A DNA stretch of 64,000 bases from Pseudomonas vranovensis DSM 16006 (GCF_000425805.1 NZ_AUED01000002.1:124001-188000); one strand, 5' to 3'. Counted from the stretch's first letter, positions 9,543 through 19,484 are shown. The notes: generated from the sequence alone by a model not told the origin. Numbers and translations are program-made.

Positions 9543-9868
9543 ACCTTTTCTCCCTGACCACTGACTGCCAACTGCGGGCTGGTGTTTTTGCCGGTCACTT
9601 GCGGCTTGGCGCCGATCGGATAGGTTTCCAGAATCTCGTAGGTCACCGTGTCGCGGGTGGCATTGAAGTACTGGCGGCATCCGGCGGCATGAATCCACAG
9701 CTCGTGATGCAGGCCACGCGGGTTGTCGCGGAAGAACATGTAGTCGCCCCACTCCTCGTCGGTGCAGGCGTTGGGGTCCATGGGCCGCGGAATGTGCGCT
9801 TGACCGGCGGCGTGGAACTCCTCTTCGGAGCGCAGTTCGCCGCAATGGGGACAGAAGATATGCAACAT
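9539..9868 (-). CDS. soxD: Sarcosine oxidase delta subunit
   Basis: A 109-residue SoxD, the zinc-binding small subunit of sarcosine oxidase. The zinc ligands are visible: Cys6 and Cys9 (FCPHCGELR) with His60 and Cys64 (IHAAGCRQYF). It overlaps soxA by four bases and follows soxB by about 14 bases. The gene is short but its family pattern is complete. Confidence 0.94.
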   Translation of the reverse strand: MLHIFCPHCGELRSEEEFHAAGQAHIPRPMDPNACTDEEWGDYMFFRDNPRGLHHELWIHAAGCRQYFNATRDTVTYEILETYPIGAKPQVTGKNTSPQLAVSGQGEKV

Positions 9869-9882
9869 GGGGATTTCTCCTG

Positions 9883-11133
9883 TTAGTGGGCGACAGCGGC
9901 GGCGCCGTGTTCGTCGATCAGTGCACCGTTGTGGAAACGGTCGATGGAAAAGGGTTTGGCCAGCGGGTGCATTTCGCCCTTGGCCAAGCTTGCGGCAAAG
10001 ACGTTGCCCGAGCCGGGGGTGGCCTTGAAGCCACCGGTCCCCCAACCGCAGTTGAAGAACATGTTCTTCACCGGGGTCTTGGAGATGATCGGGCAAGCGT
10101 CCGGCGTGGTGTCGACGATGCCGCCCCACTGGCGGTTCATGCGCACCCGCGAAAGAATCGGGAACATTTCGACGATGGCCTGCAGGGTGTGCTCGATCAC
10201 CGGGTACGAGCCACGCTGGCCGTAGCCGACCCAGCCGTCGATACCGGCGCCGATGACCAGGTCGCCCTTGTCGGACTGGCTGATGTAGCCATGTACGGCG
10301 TTGGACATGATCACGCTGTCGATGATCGGCTTGAGCGGCTCGGACACCAGCGCCTGCAGCGGGTGCGACTCGATCGGCAGGCGGAAGCCGGCGAGCTTGG
10401 CCATGTGCCCGGAGTTACCGGCAGTCACCACACCGACGCGTTTGGCGCCGATAAAGCCCTTGTTGGTTTCCACCCCGATGACCACGCCGTTTTCCTTGCG
10501 AAAGCCGATCACCTCGGTCTGCTGGATCAGGTCAACGCCCAAGGCGTCGGCGGCGCGGGCAAAGCCCCAGGCCACGGCGTCGTGACGGGCCACGCCACCG
10601 CGACGCTGCACGGTGGCGCCCATGATCGGGTAGCGCGTGTTCTTGGAGCAGTCCAGGTAGGGGATCTCTTCGGCCACCTGTTGGGCGTTGAGCAGCTCGC
10701 CGTCCACGCCATTGAGGCGGTTGGCGCTGACCCGGCGCTCCGAGTCGCGCATGTCCTGCAGGGTGTGGCACAGGTTGTAGACGCCGCGCTGGGAGAACAT
10801 CACGTTGTAGTTGATGTCTTGCGACAGGCCTTCCCAGAGCTTCATCGCGTGCTCATAAAGGTGCGCCGACTCATCCCACAGGTAGTTGGAGCGCACGATG
10901 GTGGTGTTGCGCGCGGTATTGCCGCCACCCAGCCAGCCTTTCTCAACCACCGCCACATTGGTGATGCCGTGTTCCTTGGCCAGGTAGTAGGCAGTGGCCA
11001 GGCCGTGCCCGCCCCCGCCGACGATGACCACGTCGTAGACCTTTTTCGGGGTTGGCGTGCGCCACATGCGCTGCCAGTTTTCGTGGTGGCTGAGCGAGTG
11101 CTTGAAGAGGCCGAAGCCTGAGTAACGTTGCAT
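9883..11133 (-). CDS. soxB: Sarcosine oxidase beta subunit
   Basis: A 416-residue flavoprotein of the D-amino-acid-oxidase fold. The dinucleotide motif [18 protein letters not shown] lies at about 36-53. His184 in [12 protein letters not shown] corresponds to the histidine that carries covalent FMN in sarcosine oxidases. It dehydrogenates sarcosine, and electrons pass to O2. The ATG at 11133 ([10 protein letters not shown]) is the conserved family start. Sixteen extra codons upstream are open but not conserved. It follows glyA closely in the same operon. Confidence 0.95.
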   Translation of the reverse strand: MQRYSGFGLFKHSLSHHENWQRMWRTPTPKKVYDVVIVGGGGHGLATAYYLAKEHGITNVAVVEKGWLGGGNTARNTTIVRSNYLWDESAHLYEHAMKLWEGLSQDINYNVMFSQRGVYNLCHTLQDMRDSERRVSANRLNGVDGELLNAQQVAEEIPYLDCSKNTRYPIMGATVQRRGGVARHDAVAWGFARAADALGVDLIQQTEVIGFRKENGVVIGVETNKGFIGAKRVGVVTAGNSGHMAKLAGFRLPIESHPLQALVSEPLKPIIDSVIMSNAVHGYISQSDKGDLVIGAGIDGWVGYGQRGSYPVIEHTLQAIVEMFPILSRVRMNRQWGGIVDTTPDACPIISKTPVKNMFFNCGWGTGGFKATPGSGNVFAASLAKGEMHPLAKPFSIDRFHNGALIDEHGAAAVAH

Positions 11134-11153
11134 AGTCTTTACTCCTGGACCAC

Positions 11154-12407
11154 TCAGCGATAAACCGGAAAATCTGCACACAGTGCCGACACGTTCTTCG
11201 CAACATCGGCCTCGACATCGGCATCACCGAGGTTGTCGAGGATGTCGCAGATCCAGCCGGCCAGCTCCACGCACTGGGCAACCTTGAAGCCGCGGCTGGT
11301 GACCGCCGGGGTGCCGATACGCAGGCCCGAGGTCACGAACGGCGACTGCGGATCGTTGGGCACGGCGTTCTTGTTCACGGTGATGTGGGCGCGGCCCAGG
11401 GCGGCGTCGGCGTCTTTGCCGGTCAGGCCCTGGCGGATCAGGCTGACCAGGAACAGGTGGTTGTCGGTACCACCGGACACCACATCGAAACCACGGTCGA
11501 TGAACACCTTGGCCATGGCCTGGGCGTTGTCGATCACCTGCTGTTGGTAGGTCTTGAAGCCTGGCTCCAGCGCCTCCTTGAAGCACACCGCCTTACCGGC
11601 GATCACGTGCATCAGCGGGCCACCCTGGGCACCGGGGAATACCGCGGCATTGAGCTTCTTCTCGATTTCTTCGTTGCTGCGCGCCAGGATCAGGCCGCCA
11701 CGAGGCCCCCGCAGGGTCTTGTGGGTAGTGGTGGTGACCACGTCGGCGTAGGGCAGCGGGTTCGGGTACAGGCCGGCGGCCACAAGGCCAGCCACGTGGG
11801 CCATGTCGACGAACAGGTAGGCGCCGACCTTGTCGGCGATCTGGCGGAAGCGCGGGAAGTCCAGGGTCTTGGAGTAGGCCGAGAAGCCGGCAACGATCAT
11901 CTTCGGCTGGCACTCGACGGCCAGGCGCTCGACTTCGTCGTAGTCGATCAGGCCGGTGCTGGTGTCGATGCCGTACTGCACGGCGTTGTACAGCTTGCCC
12001 GAGGACGACACCTTGGCACCGTGGGTCAGGTGACCGCCGTGGGCCAGGCTCATGCCCAGGAGGGTGTCGCCGGCTTGCAGCAGGGCCAGGTACACGGCGC
12101 TGTTGGCCGAGGAGCCGGAGTGCGGCTGGACGTTGGCGTAGTCGGCACCGAACAGCTGCTTGGCGCGGTCGATGGCCAGTTGCTCGACTTTATCCACATG
12201 CTCGCAACCGCCGTAGTAGCGCTTGCCCGGATAACCTTCGGCGTATTTGTTGGTCAGGCCGCTGCCCTGGGCCTGCATGACACGCTTGCTGGTGTAGTTT
12301 TCCGAGGCGATCAGCTCGATGTGATCTTCCTGGCGTTGCTCCTCGGCATTCATCGCCGCCAGCAGTGCATCGTCGTAACCCTGGATCTGGTCTTGCTTGC
12401 TGAACAT
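11154..12407 (-). CDS. glyA: Serine hydroxymethyltransferase
   Basis: A 417-residue PLP enzyme that interconverts glycine plus 5,10-methylene-THF with serine plus THF. The PLP lysine is Lys230 in [16 protein letters not shown]. As first gene of the sox operon it uses both products of sarcosine oxidation, glycine and methylene-THF, to make serine, which SdaB elsewhere in this window converts to pyruvate. The ATG at 12407 has a strong GGGAGAG site. An upstream in-frame ATG would add 13 unconserved residues. A perfect TTATCCACA (12190-12198) lies in the coding sequence by chance or otherwise. Confidence 0.96.
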   Translation of the reverse strand: MFSKQDQIQGYDDALLAAMNAEEQRQEDHIELIASENYTSKRVMQAQGSGLTNKYAEGYPGKRYYGGCEHVDKVEQLAIDRAKQLFGADYANVQPHSGSSANSAVYLALLQAGDTLLGMSLAHGGHLTHGAKVSSSGKLYNAVQYGIDTSTGLIDYDEVERLAVECQPKMIVAGFSAYSKTLDFPRFRQIADKVGAYLFVDMAHVAGLVAAGLYPNPLPYADVVTTTTHKTLRGPRGGLILARSNEEIEKKLNAAVFPGAQGGPLMHVIAGKAVCFKEALEPGFKTYQQQVIDNAQAMAKVFIDRGFDVVSGGTDNHLFLVSLIRQGLTGKDADAALGRAHITVNKNAVPNDPQSPFVTSGLRIGTPAVTSRGFKVAQCVELAGWICDILDNLGDADVEADVAKNVSALCADFPVYR

Positions 12408-12440
12408 TGCATCTCTCCCGGCAGCGGCATCGGTCTTGTG

Positions 12441-12452
12441 GGGCAATTGCCC
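12441..12452. promoter_or_regulatory. Perfect 12-bp palindrome in the glyA leader
   Basis: GGGCAATTGCCC, about 35 bases upstream of the glyA start, preceded (in glyA orientation) by GCTGAAAA. It could be an operator or a small leader hairpin. I looked for a glycine riboswitch here and did not find its conserved core. In P. aeruginosa the sarcosine genes are activated by SouR, but I cannot place a SouR site. Confidence 0.35.
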
Positions 12453-12531
12453 TTTTCAGCGATGGTATGACCGACGCAGACGGCCCAGATGCCTACGCAC
12501 GCCTTGCAGTGGTGCGTTTACGACATGGCGC

Positions 12532-12600
12532 GTATCGCGGGGCAAGCCCGCTCCCACCGTATCAGGCCAACCCTGTGGAAGCGGGCTTGCCCCGCGACGC
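12532..12600. repeat. REP pair between glyA and ltaE
   Basis: Two inverted REP units (ATCGCGGGGCAAGCCCGCTCCCACC and GTGGAAGCGGGCTTGCCCCGCGA) in the divergent glyA/ltaE intergenic region, which is unusual in that REP elements mostly lie at 3' ends. Confidence 0.9.
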
Positions 12601-12659
12601 TGTTCGGTTCATGCCGGTTGTTTTACAGTGCTCTCCTGCGTCGTTCTCAGGACACCGTC

Positions 12660-13700
12660 ATGACAGATCAAAGCCAGCAATTCGCCAGCGACAACTATTC
12701 CGGCATCTGCCCCGAAGCCTGGGCCGCAATGGAGAAAGCCAACCTGGGTCATGACCGCTCATACGGCGACGACCAATGGACCGCCCGCGCCGCCGAGTAC
12801 TTCCGCGAGCTGTTCGAAACCGACTGCGAAGTGTTCTTCGCCTTCAACGGCACTGCGGCCAACTCCCTGGCGCTGTCGTCTTTGTGCCAGAGCTATCACA
12901 GCGTCATCTGCTCGGAGACCGCCCACGTCGAGACCGACGAATGCGGCGCCCCGGAGTTCTTCTCCAACGGCTCCAAACTGCTCACCGCGCGCAGCGTGGA
13001 TGGCAAGCTGACGCCCGAGTCGATCCGCGAAGTCGCCCTCAAGCGCCAGGACATCCACTACCCCAAGCCACGGGTGGTCACCATCACCCAGGCCACCGAA
13101 GTCGGCACCGTTTATCACCCTGAAGAGCTCAAGGCGATCAGCGCCACCTGCAAGGAACTGGGCCTGAACCTGCACATGGACGGCGCCCGCTTCAGCAACG
13201 CCTGTGCTTCCCTGGGCGTCTCGCCGGCCGAGCTGACCTGGAAGGCGGGTGTCGATGTACTGTGCTTTGGCGGTACCAAGAACGGCATGGCGGTGGGTGA
13301 GGCGATTCTGTTCTTCAACCGCAAGCTGGCTGAAGACTTCGACTACCGCTGCAAGCAGGCTGGCCAATTGGCCTCGAAGATGCGCTTTCTGTCGGCCCCG
13401 TGGGTGGGCTTGCTGGAAAACGATGCCTGGCTCAAGTACGGCAGCCATGCCAACCGTTGCGCACAGTTGCTCAGCGAACTGGTCAGCGATGTGCCGGGCG
13501 TGGAACTGATGTTCCCGGTGCAAGCCAACGGGGTGTTCCTGCAGATGTCTGAACCGGCCCTGGAAGCCTTGCGCAACAAGGGCTGGCGCTTCTACACCTT
13601 CATTGGCAGCGGGGGTGCGCGGTTCATGTGCTCGTGGGACACCGATGAGGCACGGGTGCGCGAGCTGGCGGCGGATATCCGCGCGGCCATGGGCGCCTGA
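12660..13700 (+). CDS. ltaE: Low-specificity L-threonine aldolase
   Basis: A 346-residue PLP enzyme of fold type I that cleaves L-threonine and allo-threonine to glycine and acetaldehyde. The PLP lysine is Lys207 (CFGGTKNGM), with the HMDGARFSNA segment (172-181) supplying the aspartate/arginine that hold the cofactor. The length equals the characterised P. putida enzyme. The ATG at 12660 is the conserved start; a longer open frame upstream runs through the REP pair and is rejected. It is divergent from glyA, so both genes at this junction deal with glycine. Confidence 0.93.
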   Translation: MTDQSQQFASDNYSGICPEAWAAMEKANLGHDRSYGDDQWTARAAEYFRELFETDCEVFFAFNGTAANSLALSSLCQSYHSVICSETAHVETDECGAPEFFSNGSKLLTARSVDGKLTPESIREVALKRQDIHYPKPRVVTITQATEVGTVYHPEELKAISATCKELGLNLHMDGARFSNACASLGVSPAELTWKAGVDVLCFGGTKNGMAVGEAILFFNRKLAEDFDYRCKQAGQLASKMRFLSAPWVGLLENDAWLKYGSHANRCAQLLSELVSDVPGVELMFPVQANGVFLQMSEPALEALRNKGWRFYTFIGSGGARFMCSWDTDEARVRELAADIRAAMGA

Positions 13701-13707
13701 GGGCCCT

Positions 13708-13760
13708 GATCGCCGGGCAAGGCCGCTCCTACCGTAGGAACGGCCTTGCCCCGCGATAAC
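13708..13760. repeat. REP pair between ltaE and the McpH-like gene
   Basis: Two short inverted REP units (ATCGCCGGGCAAGGCCGCTCCTACC / GGAACGGCCTTGCCCCGCGAT), tail to tail between two convergent genes, the typical site for this element. Confidence 0.88.
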
Positions 13761-13763
13761 GAT

Positions 13764-15701
13764 CTACAGCCTGAAGCCACCCATCTGCCGCGCCAGGTCA
13801 TCGGCCAACCCACGCAGCGCCTGGCAGTCCTCCCGACACCCCTGCACTTCAGCCGCCGTCTGGCGTGCCAGATCGGAAATCCCCTGCACATTGCGGTTGA
13901 TCTCATCGGTCACCGCCGACTGCTCCTCCGTCGCCGTCGCCACCTGCAGGTTCATGTCACTGATGTGTTCCACCTGCCCGGTAATGGTGGTCAACGATGC
14001 CCCAGTGCGCTGGCTCGACTCGACCCCGGTACCCGTCGCGGCCTGCCCGGCATGCATGGACGCCACCGCGTTGCCGGCACCCTGCTTGAGCCGCTGGATC
14101 ATGTGCTGGATTTCGTCGGTGGATACCTGGGTACGTTGCGCCAGCGTACGCACCTCATCGGCGACCACGGCAAAACCACGGCCCATTTCACCGGCGCGAG
14201 CGGCCTCGATGGCAGCGTTGAGCGCCAGCAGGTTGGTCTGCTCGGAGATGCTGCGAATCACCGCCAGCACTTCGTCGATGGATGCCACCTCCTCAGCCAG
14301 CTGACTCACCGCCCCCGCCGCCAGGCCGATCTCGCCCGACATTCCCTCGATGTGGGCAATCGAACGCTGCACCACTTCACGGGCCTGCAACGCTTCGCTG
14401 CGCGCGGTCTGCGACGCCTGGGCGGCGTTGCCCGCATTCTGGGCGATGTCCTGCACGGTAAGCCCCATCTGGTGTACTGCCGTTGCCACCATCTCGGTCA
14501 TTTCCTGCTGGCGCAGCGAACGGTCCGCCGTGTTTTCCACCACCTCGGTCACCTGGCTGACGGCCTTGTGCAGGTGCTCGGTAGTGCGCAGTACTTCACC
14601 GATCAGGTCGCGCTGGTTGTCCAGGAAACGATTGAAACCGCGGGCCAGGTCCCCGAGCTCGTCGGCGCGGGACTCATCCAGCCGGTGAGTCAGGTCGCCA
14701 CCACCGTTGCCGATGGCCATCAAGGCGCCGGTCACCCGGCGAATCGGGCGAACGATGCCCCCCGCCAGCAACACCACCAGCAACAGCGACACCAGGGCGA
14801 CCGCGCCACCAATCAGGCTGGTCATCCACACCGTTTCACGTACCGGGGCGTAGATCTGCGCCTCCGGCACTTCGGCGACCAGCGTCCAGTTCAGATCGCG
14901 CAAAGGCAGGCTCAAGGCCAGGTAACCTTCGCCGTCACGCTCGAAACGGCTGCTGTGCAGGCTGTCGTTCCGGTCCAGCACGGCCTGGGCGGCGGCCGCG
15001 CCGATCTGCTCGGCAAGCTTGCGCTTGCCACTGAACTGCTGGTCTGGATGAACCTGGATCAGGCCATCGCCGCGCACCAGAAACACCCGTCCGCGCTCAC
15101 CAAAGCTGAAGTTGTGGATCAGCTCGGACAACTCGGTCATGCGCAGGCCGAGGCCGGCGATGCCCACCAGCTTTCCGGCCTTCTCCACCCGATAGTCGAT
15201 GAACAACGCCAGCTCTCCGGTACTGCCATCGGTGTCGATGTTGAGCAGGCGCGGGTTGCCGCTGTCGATGAAGCCATAGAACCACTTGTCCGCCGGATTG
15301 CTGCGGCTCAACGTTCGGTCCAGGCCCTTTTCGTTGTAGTAGTGGTTGGTTTCGGTCGCCGCGAACAGCGCGGTAAAGGCCTGGTTCTTCTGCCGCAGCG
15401 CTTCCAGGTATTCGACAAACTGTGCTGCCTGAGCCGGGTCTTCGCCCGCTGCCAGCCAATCGCGCAGCAAAGTATTGTTGGCAATATCGGCCGCTGCGGT
15501 GAGCGGACGGCTGAGCATGCGCTCGATGTCGTTACGAATTGCCTCAATGCTCGCCGGCAAGGCGGTGTCGACCAAGTAACGCTCGGTCAGGCGATTGACC
15601 GCTACCGAGTAGATTCCCACCACCACAAGAATGCTCACCAACAGGGCTGCGCCCATGCTTGCAATCAATTGCCACTGGATACTGCGCCGCCAGAACTGCA
15701 T
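13764..15701 (-). CDS. mcpH: Methyl-accepting chemotaxis protein with dCACHE sensor, McpH-like
   Basis: A 645-residue chemoreceptor. TM1 is at about 10-34, a ~255-residue periplasmic dCACHE-type sensor follows ([21 protein letters not shown] is typical of the membrane-distal module), TM2 is at about 291-316, then HAMP and a cytoplasmic signalling domain with the conserved tip [32 protein letters not shown]. From memory the neighbour ltaE and this architecture match P. putida McpH, the receptor for purines and purine derivatives. The family call is certain; the ligand is inference from synteny. The ATG at 15701 places TM1 near the N terminus. An upstream extension is not receptor-like. Confidence 0.9.
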   Translation of the reverse strand: MQFWRRSIQWQLIASMGAALLVSILVVVGIYSVAVNRLTERYLVDTALPASIEAIRNDIERMLSRPLTAAADIANNTLLRDWLAAGEDPAQAAQFVEYLEALRQKNQAFTALFAATETNHYYNEKGLDRTLSRSNPADKWFYGFIDSGNPRLLNIDTDGSTGELALFIDYRVEKAGKLVGIAGLGLRMTELSELIHNFSFGERGRVFLVRGDGLIQVHPDQQFSGKRKLAEQIGAAAAQAVLDRNDSLHSSRFERDGEGYLALSLPLRDLNWTLVAEVPEAQIYAPVRETVWMTSLIGGAVALVSLLLVVLLAGGIVRPIRRVTGALMAIGNGGGDLTHRLDESRADELGDLARGFNRFLDNQRDLIGEVLRTTEHLHKAVSQVTEVVENTADRSLRQQEMTEMVATAVHQMGLTVQDIAQNAGNAAQASQTARSEALQAREVVQRSIAHIEGMSGEIGLAAGAVSQLAEEVASIDEVLAVIRSISEQTNLLALNAAIEAARAGEMGRGFAVVADEVRTLAQRTQVSTDEIQHMIQRLKQGAGNAVASMHAGQAATGTGVESSQRTGASLTTITGQVEHISDMNLQVATATEEQSAVTDEINRNVQGISDLARQTAAEVQGCREDCQALRGLADDLARQMGGFRL

Positions 15702-15749
15702 GAAACTTCCCCTGAGTAAATAAGCCCTGTACTGCAATAGACAGGCCAA

Positions 15750-15771
15750 TTGTATACAGAAGGAAATACAA
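15750..15771. promoter_or_regulatory. Inverted repeat TTGTAT...ATACAA upstream of the McpH-like gene
   Basis: TTGTATACAG at 15750-15759 is itself nearly palindromic, and ATACAA at 15766-15771 forms a second inverted half. The arrangement resembles operators of GntR-family (FadR/FCD) regulators. It lies about 50-70 bases upstream of the receptor start in an AT-richer stretch. No sigma-28 promoter is visible in this gap. Confidence 0.3.
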
Positions 15772-15858
15772 TAACTCCAGTGACCCACGACAATGCCGCC
15801 CACTGCCGACAGGGCAGTGAGCGAGCAAAAGAAGTGTGAACGGTGTTGCGGGGGCCGA

Positions 15859-16161
15859 TCAGCTGTTGCCGATGGTCCGGGCAATCACATCGACCGTGGC
15901 GCTGACTTGCTCTTGGTAACGGTCGAGGGCCTGCTGGTGCTGCTGTTGCAGTTCGATCTGCTGCGAGCACAGGTTGAGGGCTGCCAGAACCAGCAGCTTG
16001 TCACCGATCAGGGTGGGGTATTTGCGCTTGGTCTCGGCCAGCGACGCGTTGAGCATCTGCACGGCCTGGGCCAGGGCCTGTTCCTGGCCTTCGGGGGCCT
16101 TGATCGAATAGTCACTGCCGAGAATCGACACGACATTGATCGGCTGTGCTGAAGTTCTCAT
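15859..16161 (-). CDS. ZapA-family protein, divergent from the canonical Pseudomonas ZapA
   Basis: A 100-residue protein with the ZapA pattern: N-terminal beta strands ([31 protein letters not shown]), then a long helix starting at [24 protein letters not shown]. ZapA binds and cross-links FtsZ. The sequence differs clearly from the canonical ZapA that I recall in pseudomonads, which sits beside 6S RNA and the 5-formyl-THF cyclo-ligase gene. Here neither neighbour is present. The start ATG overlaps the stop of the upstream coiled-coil gene by four bases, so the two are translated together. It may be a paralogue with a specialised role. Confidence 0.75.
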   Translation of the reverse strand: MRTSAQPINVVSILGSDYSIKAPEGQEQALAQAVQMLNASLAETKRKYPTLIGDKLLVLAALNLCSQQIELQQQHQQALDRYQEQVSATVDVIARTIGNS

Positions 16162-16388
16162 GCGTTGACGGCACCAACGCTGGCGCGCTCGACCAGGGCC
16201 TGGATACGTGCAGCGGTAGCGCCCTGCTTCTCTTCCTGCTCCATCAGCGACAGCTGCAGGCTTTCGTTTTCGTCCTTGGCTTGGGCCAGTTCAGCGCTGA
16301 TCTGAGCATTGCGCTCGGCCAGTTCCTGATTCTTCTGTACCAGGTCGCCGACCAGTTGTTCCAATTGACTGAGGGAAGTTTCCAACAT
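16158..16388 (-). CDS. Small coiled-coil protein, ZapB-like / TIGR02449-like
   Basis: A 76-residue protein that is almost entirely one heptad-repeat coiled coil (LSQLEQLVGDLVQKNQELAERNAQISAELAQAKDENESLQLSL), rich in Gln and Glu. Its position directly before and overlapping a ZapA-like gene mirrors the canonical TIGR02449-zapA pair in Pseudomonas, so a ZapB-like partner is the natural reading, though coiled-coil similarity alone is weak evidence. The ATG at 16388 was chosen because an upstream in-frame ATG adds a basic, unrelated stretch. Confidence 0.65.
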   Translation of the reverse strand: MLETSLSQLEQLVGDLVQKNQELAERNAQISAELAQAKDENESLQLSLMEQEEKQGATAARIQALVERASVGAVNA

Positions 16389-16575
16389 GATTACCTTCTC
16401 GGGGGTTTTCGGGGGGCGCACACGATAAAGAAAAGTCCGCGTGCTAGCCAGGGATATCGGGTTTAGACGCTTCACGCTGGTGCAGATTGACCCGGGTTAC
16501 GGAGTCCGGTTCCCCATATTGGCAGCCGCCCGTCAGGAAAGAAGATAGCTGGCTCACAATTTCATCTTCAGGCCC

Positions 16576-16601
16576 TCAAGAGTTTTTGCGTCCGACCGAT
16601 A
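16576..16601 (+). promoter_or_regulatory. Candidate sigma-28 (FliA) promoter of the 4HB chemoreceptor gene
   Basis: TCAAG (16576-16580), 13 bases, then GACCGATA (16594-16601), close to the flagellar sigma-28 consensus (TAAA/TCAAG with GCCGATAA at about 15 bases). It lies about 60 bases upstream of the receptor start, as expected for chemotaxis genes co-expressed with flagella. Confidence 0.65.
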
Positions 16602-16663
16602 GGCAAGTCAGTCCTGAATCTGTCGCACCCCGTGCGCGTCCATTTCCCTCCCGGAAGACCACC

Positions 16664-18289
16664 ATGTCCCTACGAAACATGAACATCGCCCCGCGCGCGC
16701 TGCTGGGGTTTGCCTTGATCTGTGCCTTGATGCTGGGCCTGGGGCTGTTCGCCCTCAACCAGATGGGCAAGATTCGCCAGGCCGGCGAAATCATCGAGCA
16801 GTCCACCGTACCCAGCATCACCAACCTCGACCAGCTGACTCAGCTGACCCTGCGCCTGCGTACCTTGTCGTACCGCCTGTTGATCAACCGCGAAGCCGAC
16901 ACGGTGCAGAACACCTTGCAATTGATCGACCAGCGCAACCAGCAGATCGACGACGCCCGCCGGGTGTACGAGCCATTGATCTATGGCACCGAGGAGCGCA
17001 CGGCCTACAACCAGTACGTGCAGTTGCTCGGCCAGTACCGACAACTGGAAAACCGCATGCGCCTGGCTTCGCAAAGCAATGACCTGGAGGTGCTGCGCAC
17101 CTTGATCAACCGCGACATGCTCGACAACTCCGAGCAGATCAACAAAGTCATGGATCAACTGGTGAGCATCAACACCGAACAGACCCGCGAGATCAACCAG
17201 ACTGCCGCCGACCAATACAGCCATGCCGTCGCCCTGGTGATCGGCCTGTTGCTGGCAGCCACGGTGCTGACCTTGATCTGCGCCCTGCTGCTGACCCGCA
17301 GTATCGTCAGGCCCATCGACGAAGCCCTGCAGGCCGCCGAGCGCATCGCCGAAGGCGACCTGACCCGCCGCATCGAAGCCGAAGGCCAGGACGAGGCCGC
17401 GCGCCTGCTGCGGGCGATGGCCAAGATGCAGAACAAACTGCGCGACACGCTGCAACTGATTGCAGGCTCAGCCACGCAACTGGCCTCGGCCGCCGAGGAA
17501 CTCAACAGCGTCACCGACGAAAGCGCCCGTGGCCTGCAACAGCAGAACAACGAAATCGAACAGGCCGCCACCGCCGTCACCGAAATGACCAGCGCTGTGG
17601 AAGAAGTGGCGCGCAATGCCGTGAGCACCTCCGAGGCCTCTCAGGCTGCGACCCGTTCAGCCGGTGACGGTCGTGACCTGGTACTGGAAACCGTCACCGC
17701 CATCGAACGCATGAGTGTCGATGTGCAAGGCACCGCCGAATTGATCGGCAACCTGGCAGAAGAGTCGCGGGACATTGGCAAGGTGCTGGATGTGATTCGC
17801 GGCCTGGCCGACCAGACCAACCTGCTGGCCTTGAATGCTGCCATCGAGGCAGCCCGTGCCGGTGAAGCCGGTCGCGGCTTTGCCGTGGTGGCCGATGAGG
17901 TGCGAGCCCTGGCCCACCGCACCCAGCAGTCGACCAGCGAAATCGAGCGGATGATCGGCAGCATCCAGGGCGGTACCGAGCAGGCGGTCAACTCCATGCG
18001 CAACAGCACCGAACGGGCCGAGTCGACCCTGAACATCGCCCGTGGCGCCGGCCTTGCGCTGGACACCATCACCGGCGCCGTGGCCCAGATCAACGAACGC
18101 AACCTGGTGATCGCCAGCGCCGCCGAAGAGCAGGCCCAGGTGGCTCGCGAAGTGGACCGCAACCTGGTCAACATCAACGACCTGTCAGTGCAGTCGGCCA
18201 CCGGCGCCCACCAGACCAGCGCCGCCAGCGCCGAGCTGTCGCGCCTGGCTGTGGACCTGAACGGCCTGGTGGCCCGCTTCAGCGTCTGA
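16664..18289 (+). CDS. Methyl-accepting chemotaxis protein with four-helix-bundle sensor
   Basis: A 541-residue chemoreceptor. TM1 at about 12-31, a ~155-residue helical periplasmic domain of the 4HB_MCP type, TM2 at about 187-210, HAMP at 211-265, and a signalling domain with the hallmark tip [35 protein letters not shown]. Ligand unknown. It lies next to gbcB, so a betaine-related ligand is possible but only guessed. The ATG at 16664 puts TM1 at the N terminus. A start 59 codons further up would run through the sigma-28 promoter. Confidence 0.92.
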   Translation: MSLRNMNIAPRALLGFALICALMLGLGLFALNQMGKIRQAGEIIEQSTVPSITNLDQLTQLTLRLRTLSYRLLINREADTVQNTLQLIDQRNQQIDDARRVYEPLIYGTEERTAYNQYVQLLGQYRQLENRMRLASQSNDLEVLRTLINRDMLDNSEQINKVMDQLVSINTEQTREINQTAADQYSHAVALVIGLLLAATVLTLICALLLTRSIVRPIDEALQAAERIAEGDLTRRIEAEGQDEAARLLRAMAKMQNKLRDTLQLIAGSATQLASAAEELNSVTDESARGLQQQNNEIEQAATAVTEMTSAVEEVARNAVSTSEASQAATRSAGDGRDLVLETVTAIERMSVDVQGTAELIGNLAEESRDIGKVLDVIRGLADQTNLLALNAAIEAARAGEAGRGFAVVADEVRALAHRTQQSTSEIERMIGSIQGGTEQAVNSMRNSTERAESTLNIARGAGLALDTITGAVAQINERNLVIASAAEEQAQVAREVDRNLVNINDLSVQSATGAHQTSAASAELSRLAVDLNGLVARFSV

Positions 18290-18295
18290 CCTTTG

Positions 18296-18382
18296 TGTAG
18301 GAGCGGGCTCGCCCCGCGATACGATGTGACGGTCAGATCGCTATCGCGGGGCAAGTCGAGCCGTCGCACCGCCGCTCCCACA
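18296..18382. repeat. REP pair between the chemoreceptor gene and gbcB
   Basis: Inverted REP pair (GTAGGAGCGGGCTCGCCCCGCGAT and ATCGCGGGGCAAGTCGAGCCGTCGC) filling the gap between two convergent genes. The second unit has the GTCGAG variant also seen near 57.2 kb. Confidence 0.9.
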
Positions 18383-18386
18383 GTGT

Positions 18387-19484
18387 TCAGTATTCGATCC
18401 GCACATCCCCTTTCGGCACGCTGCAGCACGACAGGATATAACCCTCGGCGACGTCGTCATCGGTGATGCCGCCGTTGTGCTCCATCTCCACCTCGCCGCC
18501 CAGCTTGAGTACCTTGCAGGTACCGCAGATGCCCATGCCGCAGGCTTTGGGAATCATCAGGCCAAGCTTGGCCGCCGCCGCATGCACGGTCTCGCCCGGC
18601 GCTACGCGAATACTCTTGCCGGCCGCGGTGAATTCCACCTGGTGCAGGTCGGCATTGTCCACTTCCGGCGCATCGGCAGCCTGCTCGGCAAGCTCGACAG
18701 CGTCGGCCTTGACCTCGGCCGGGGTCGCCCCGAACGATTCCTCGTGGTAGCGGCTCATGTCGTAGCCGCTGCCTTCGAGCAGGCGCTTGACCGCATGCAT
18801 GTAGGGCGTAGGGCCACAGCAGAAGATCTCGCGCTCCATGTAGTCCGGCGCAATCAGTTCCATCAGTTTCTGGTTCAGGTAGCCACGGTAGCCCGCCCAG
18901 GGCTCGCCCAGGCCATGTTTCTCGCAAATGATGTGCAGGCTGAAGTTGTCGATCCGCGACGCCATGTGCTCCAGCTCGCGGTGATAAATGATGTCCTTGG
19001 GCGAGCGGGCGCTGTGTACGAACACCATATCGACATTGGCGTTGGTGTCGTAGAACCACCGGGCCATCGACATCACCGGGGTGATGCCGACGCCGCCGCT
19101 CAGGTACAGCACCTTGGGGCTGGGGAAGTCGATGGCGTTGAACAGCCCCACCGGTCCATGCACCGCCAGCTCCTGGCCTTCGTGCAGGGTGTCGTGCAGC
19201 CAGTTGGAGACCTTGCCGCCCGGTACCCGCTTGATGGTCACCGAGAAGCTGTAGGGCACCGACGGCGAGCTTGAGATGGTGTAGGAGCGCATGATCGGCA
19301 CCCCGTCTATCTCAAGTTCCAGGGTCACGAACTGCCCGGGCTTGAAGAAGAACATGATCGGCTGGTCGGCCATGAAACAGAAGGTGCGCACATCCCAGGT
19401 TTCCTGGATCACCTTGACGCAACGGACGATGTGGCGGCCGTTGGCCCAGGTCTGGGTGCTGACCGGATTGAGGAAGTTGGACAT
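18387..19484 (-). CDS. gbcB: Glycine betaine demethylase reductase subunit
   Basis: A 365-residue ferredoxin-type reductase that feeds electrons from NAD(P)H to the Rieske oxygenase GbcA. Visible parts: the FAD motif RSYTIS (66-71), the NAD-binding GGVGITP (130-136), a CGPTPYM motif (about 223-229) and a C-terminal plant-type 2Fe-2S domain with Cys315, Cys320, Cys323 and a fourth at 353/354. It is divergent from gbcA across a 285-base promoter region. The ATG at 19484 gives the family length. The longer open frame through the gbcA complement is an artefact. Confidence 0.95.
   Translation of the reverse strand: MSNFLNPVSTQTWANGRHIVRCVKVIQETWDVRTFCFMADQPIMFFFKPGQFVTLELEIDGVPIMRSYTISSSPSVPYSFSVTIKRVPGGKVSNWLHDTLHEGQELAVHGPVGLFNAIDFPSPKVLYLSGGVGITPVMSMARWFYDTNANVDMVFVHSARSPKDIIYHRELEHMASRIDNFSLHIICEKHGLGEPWAGYRGYLNQKLMELIAPDYMEREIFCCGPTPYMHAVKRLLEGSGYDMSRYHEESFGATPAEVKADAVELAEQAADAPEVDNADLHQVEFTAAGKSIRVAPGETVHAAAAKLGLMIPKACGMGICGTCKVLKLGGEVEMEHNGGITDDDVAEGYILSCCSVPKGDVRIEY

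Noticed and set aside
6705..9557. A 950-codon open frame opposite soxA, and similar long frames opposite dgcB (23693-25834), dgcA (26307-28337) and the McpH-like gene (13746-15719)
   Set aside because: These are complements of real genes in GC-rich DNA. Their translations are His/Gly/Val/Gln-rich with no family pattern, and they have no ribosome binding sites.
12408..12530. Possible glycine riboswitch upstream of glyA
   Set aside because: A fragment like CGCTGAAAAGGGCAA recalls the riboswitch core, but the paired elements and the second aptamer are absent; the GGGCAATTGCCC palindrome explains the resemblance.
15702..15858. 6S RNA next to the ZapA-like gene
   Set aside because: No long hairpin with a central bubble is present; the space is too short and holds only a small CACTGCC/GGCAGTG hairpin.
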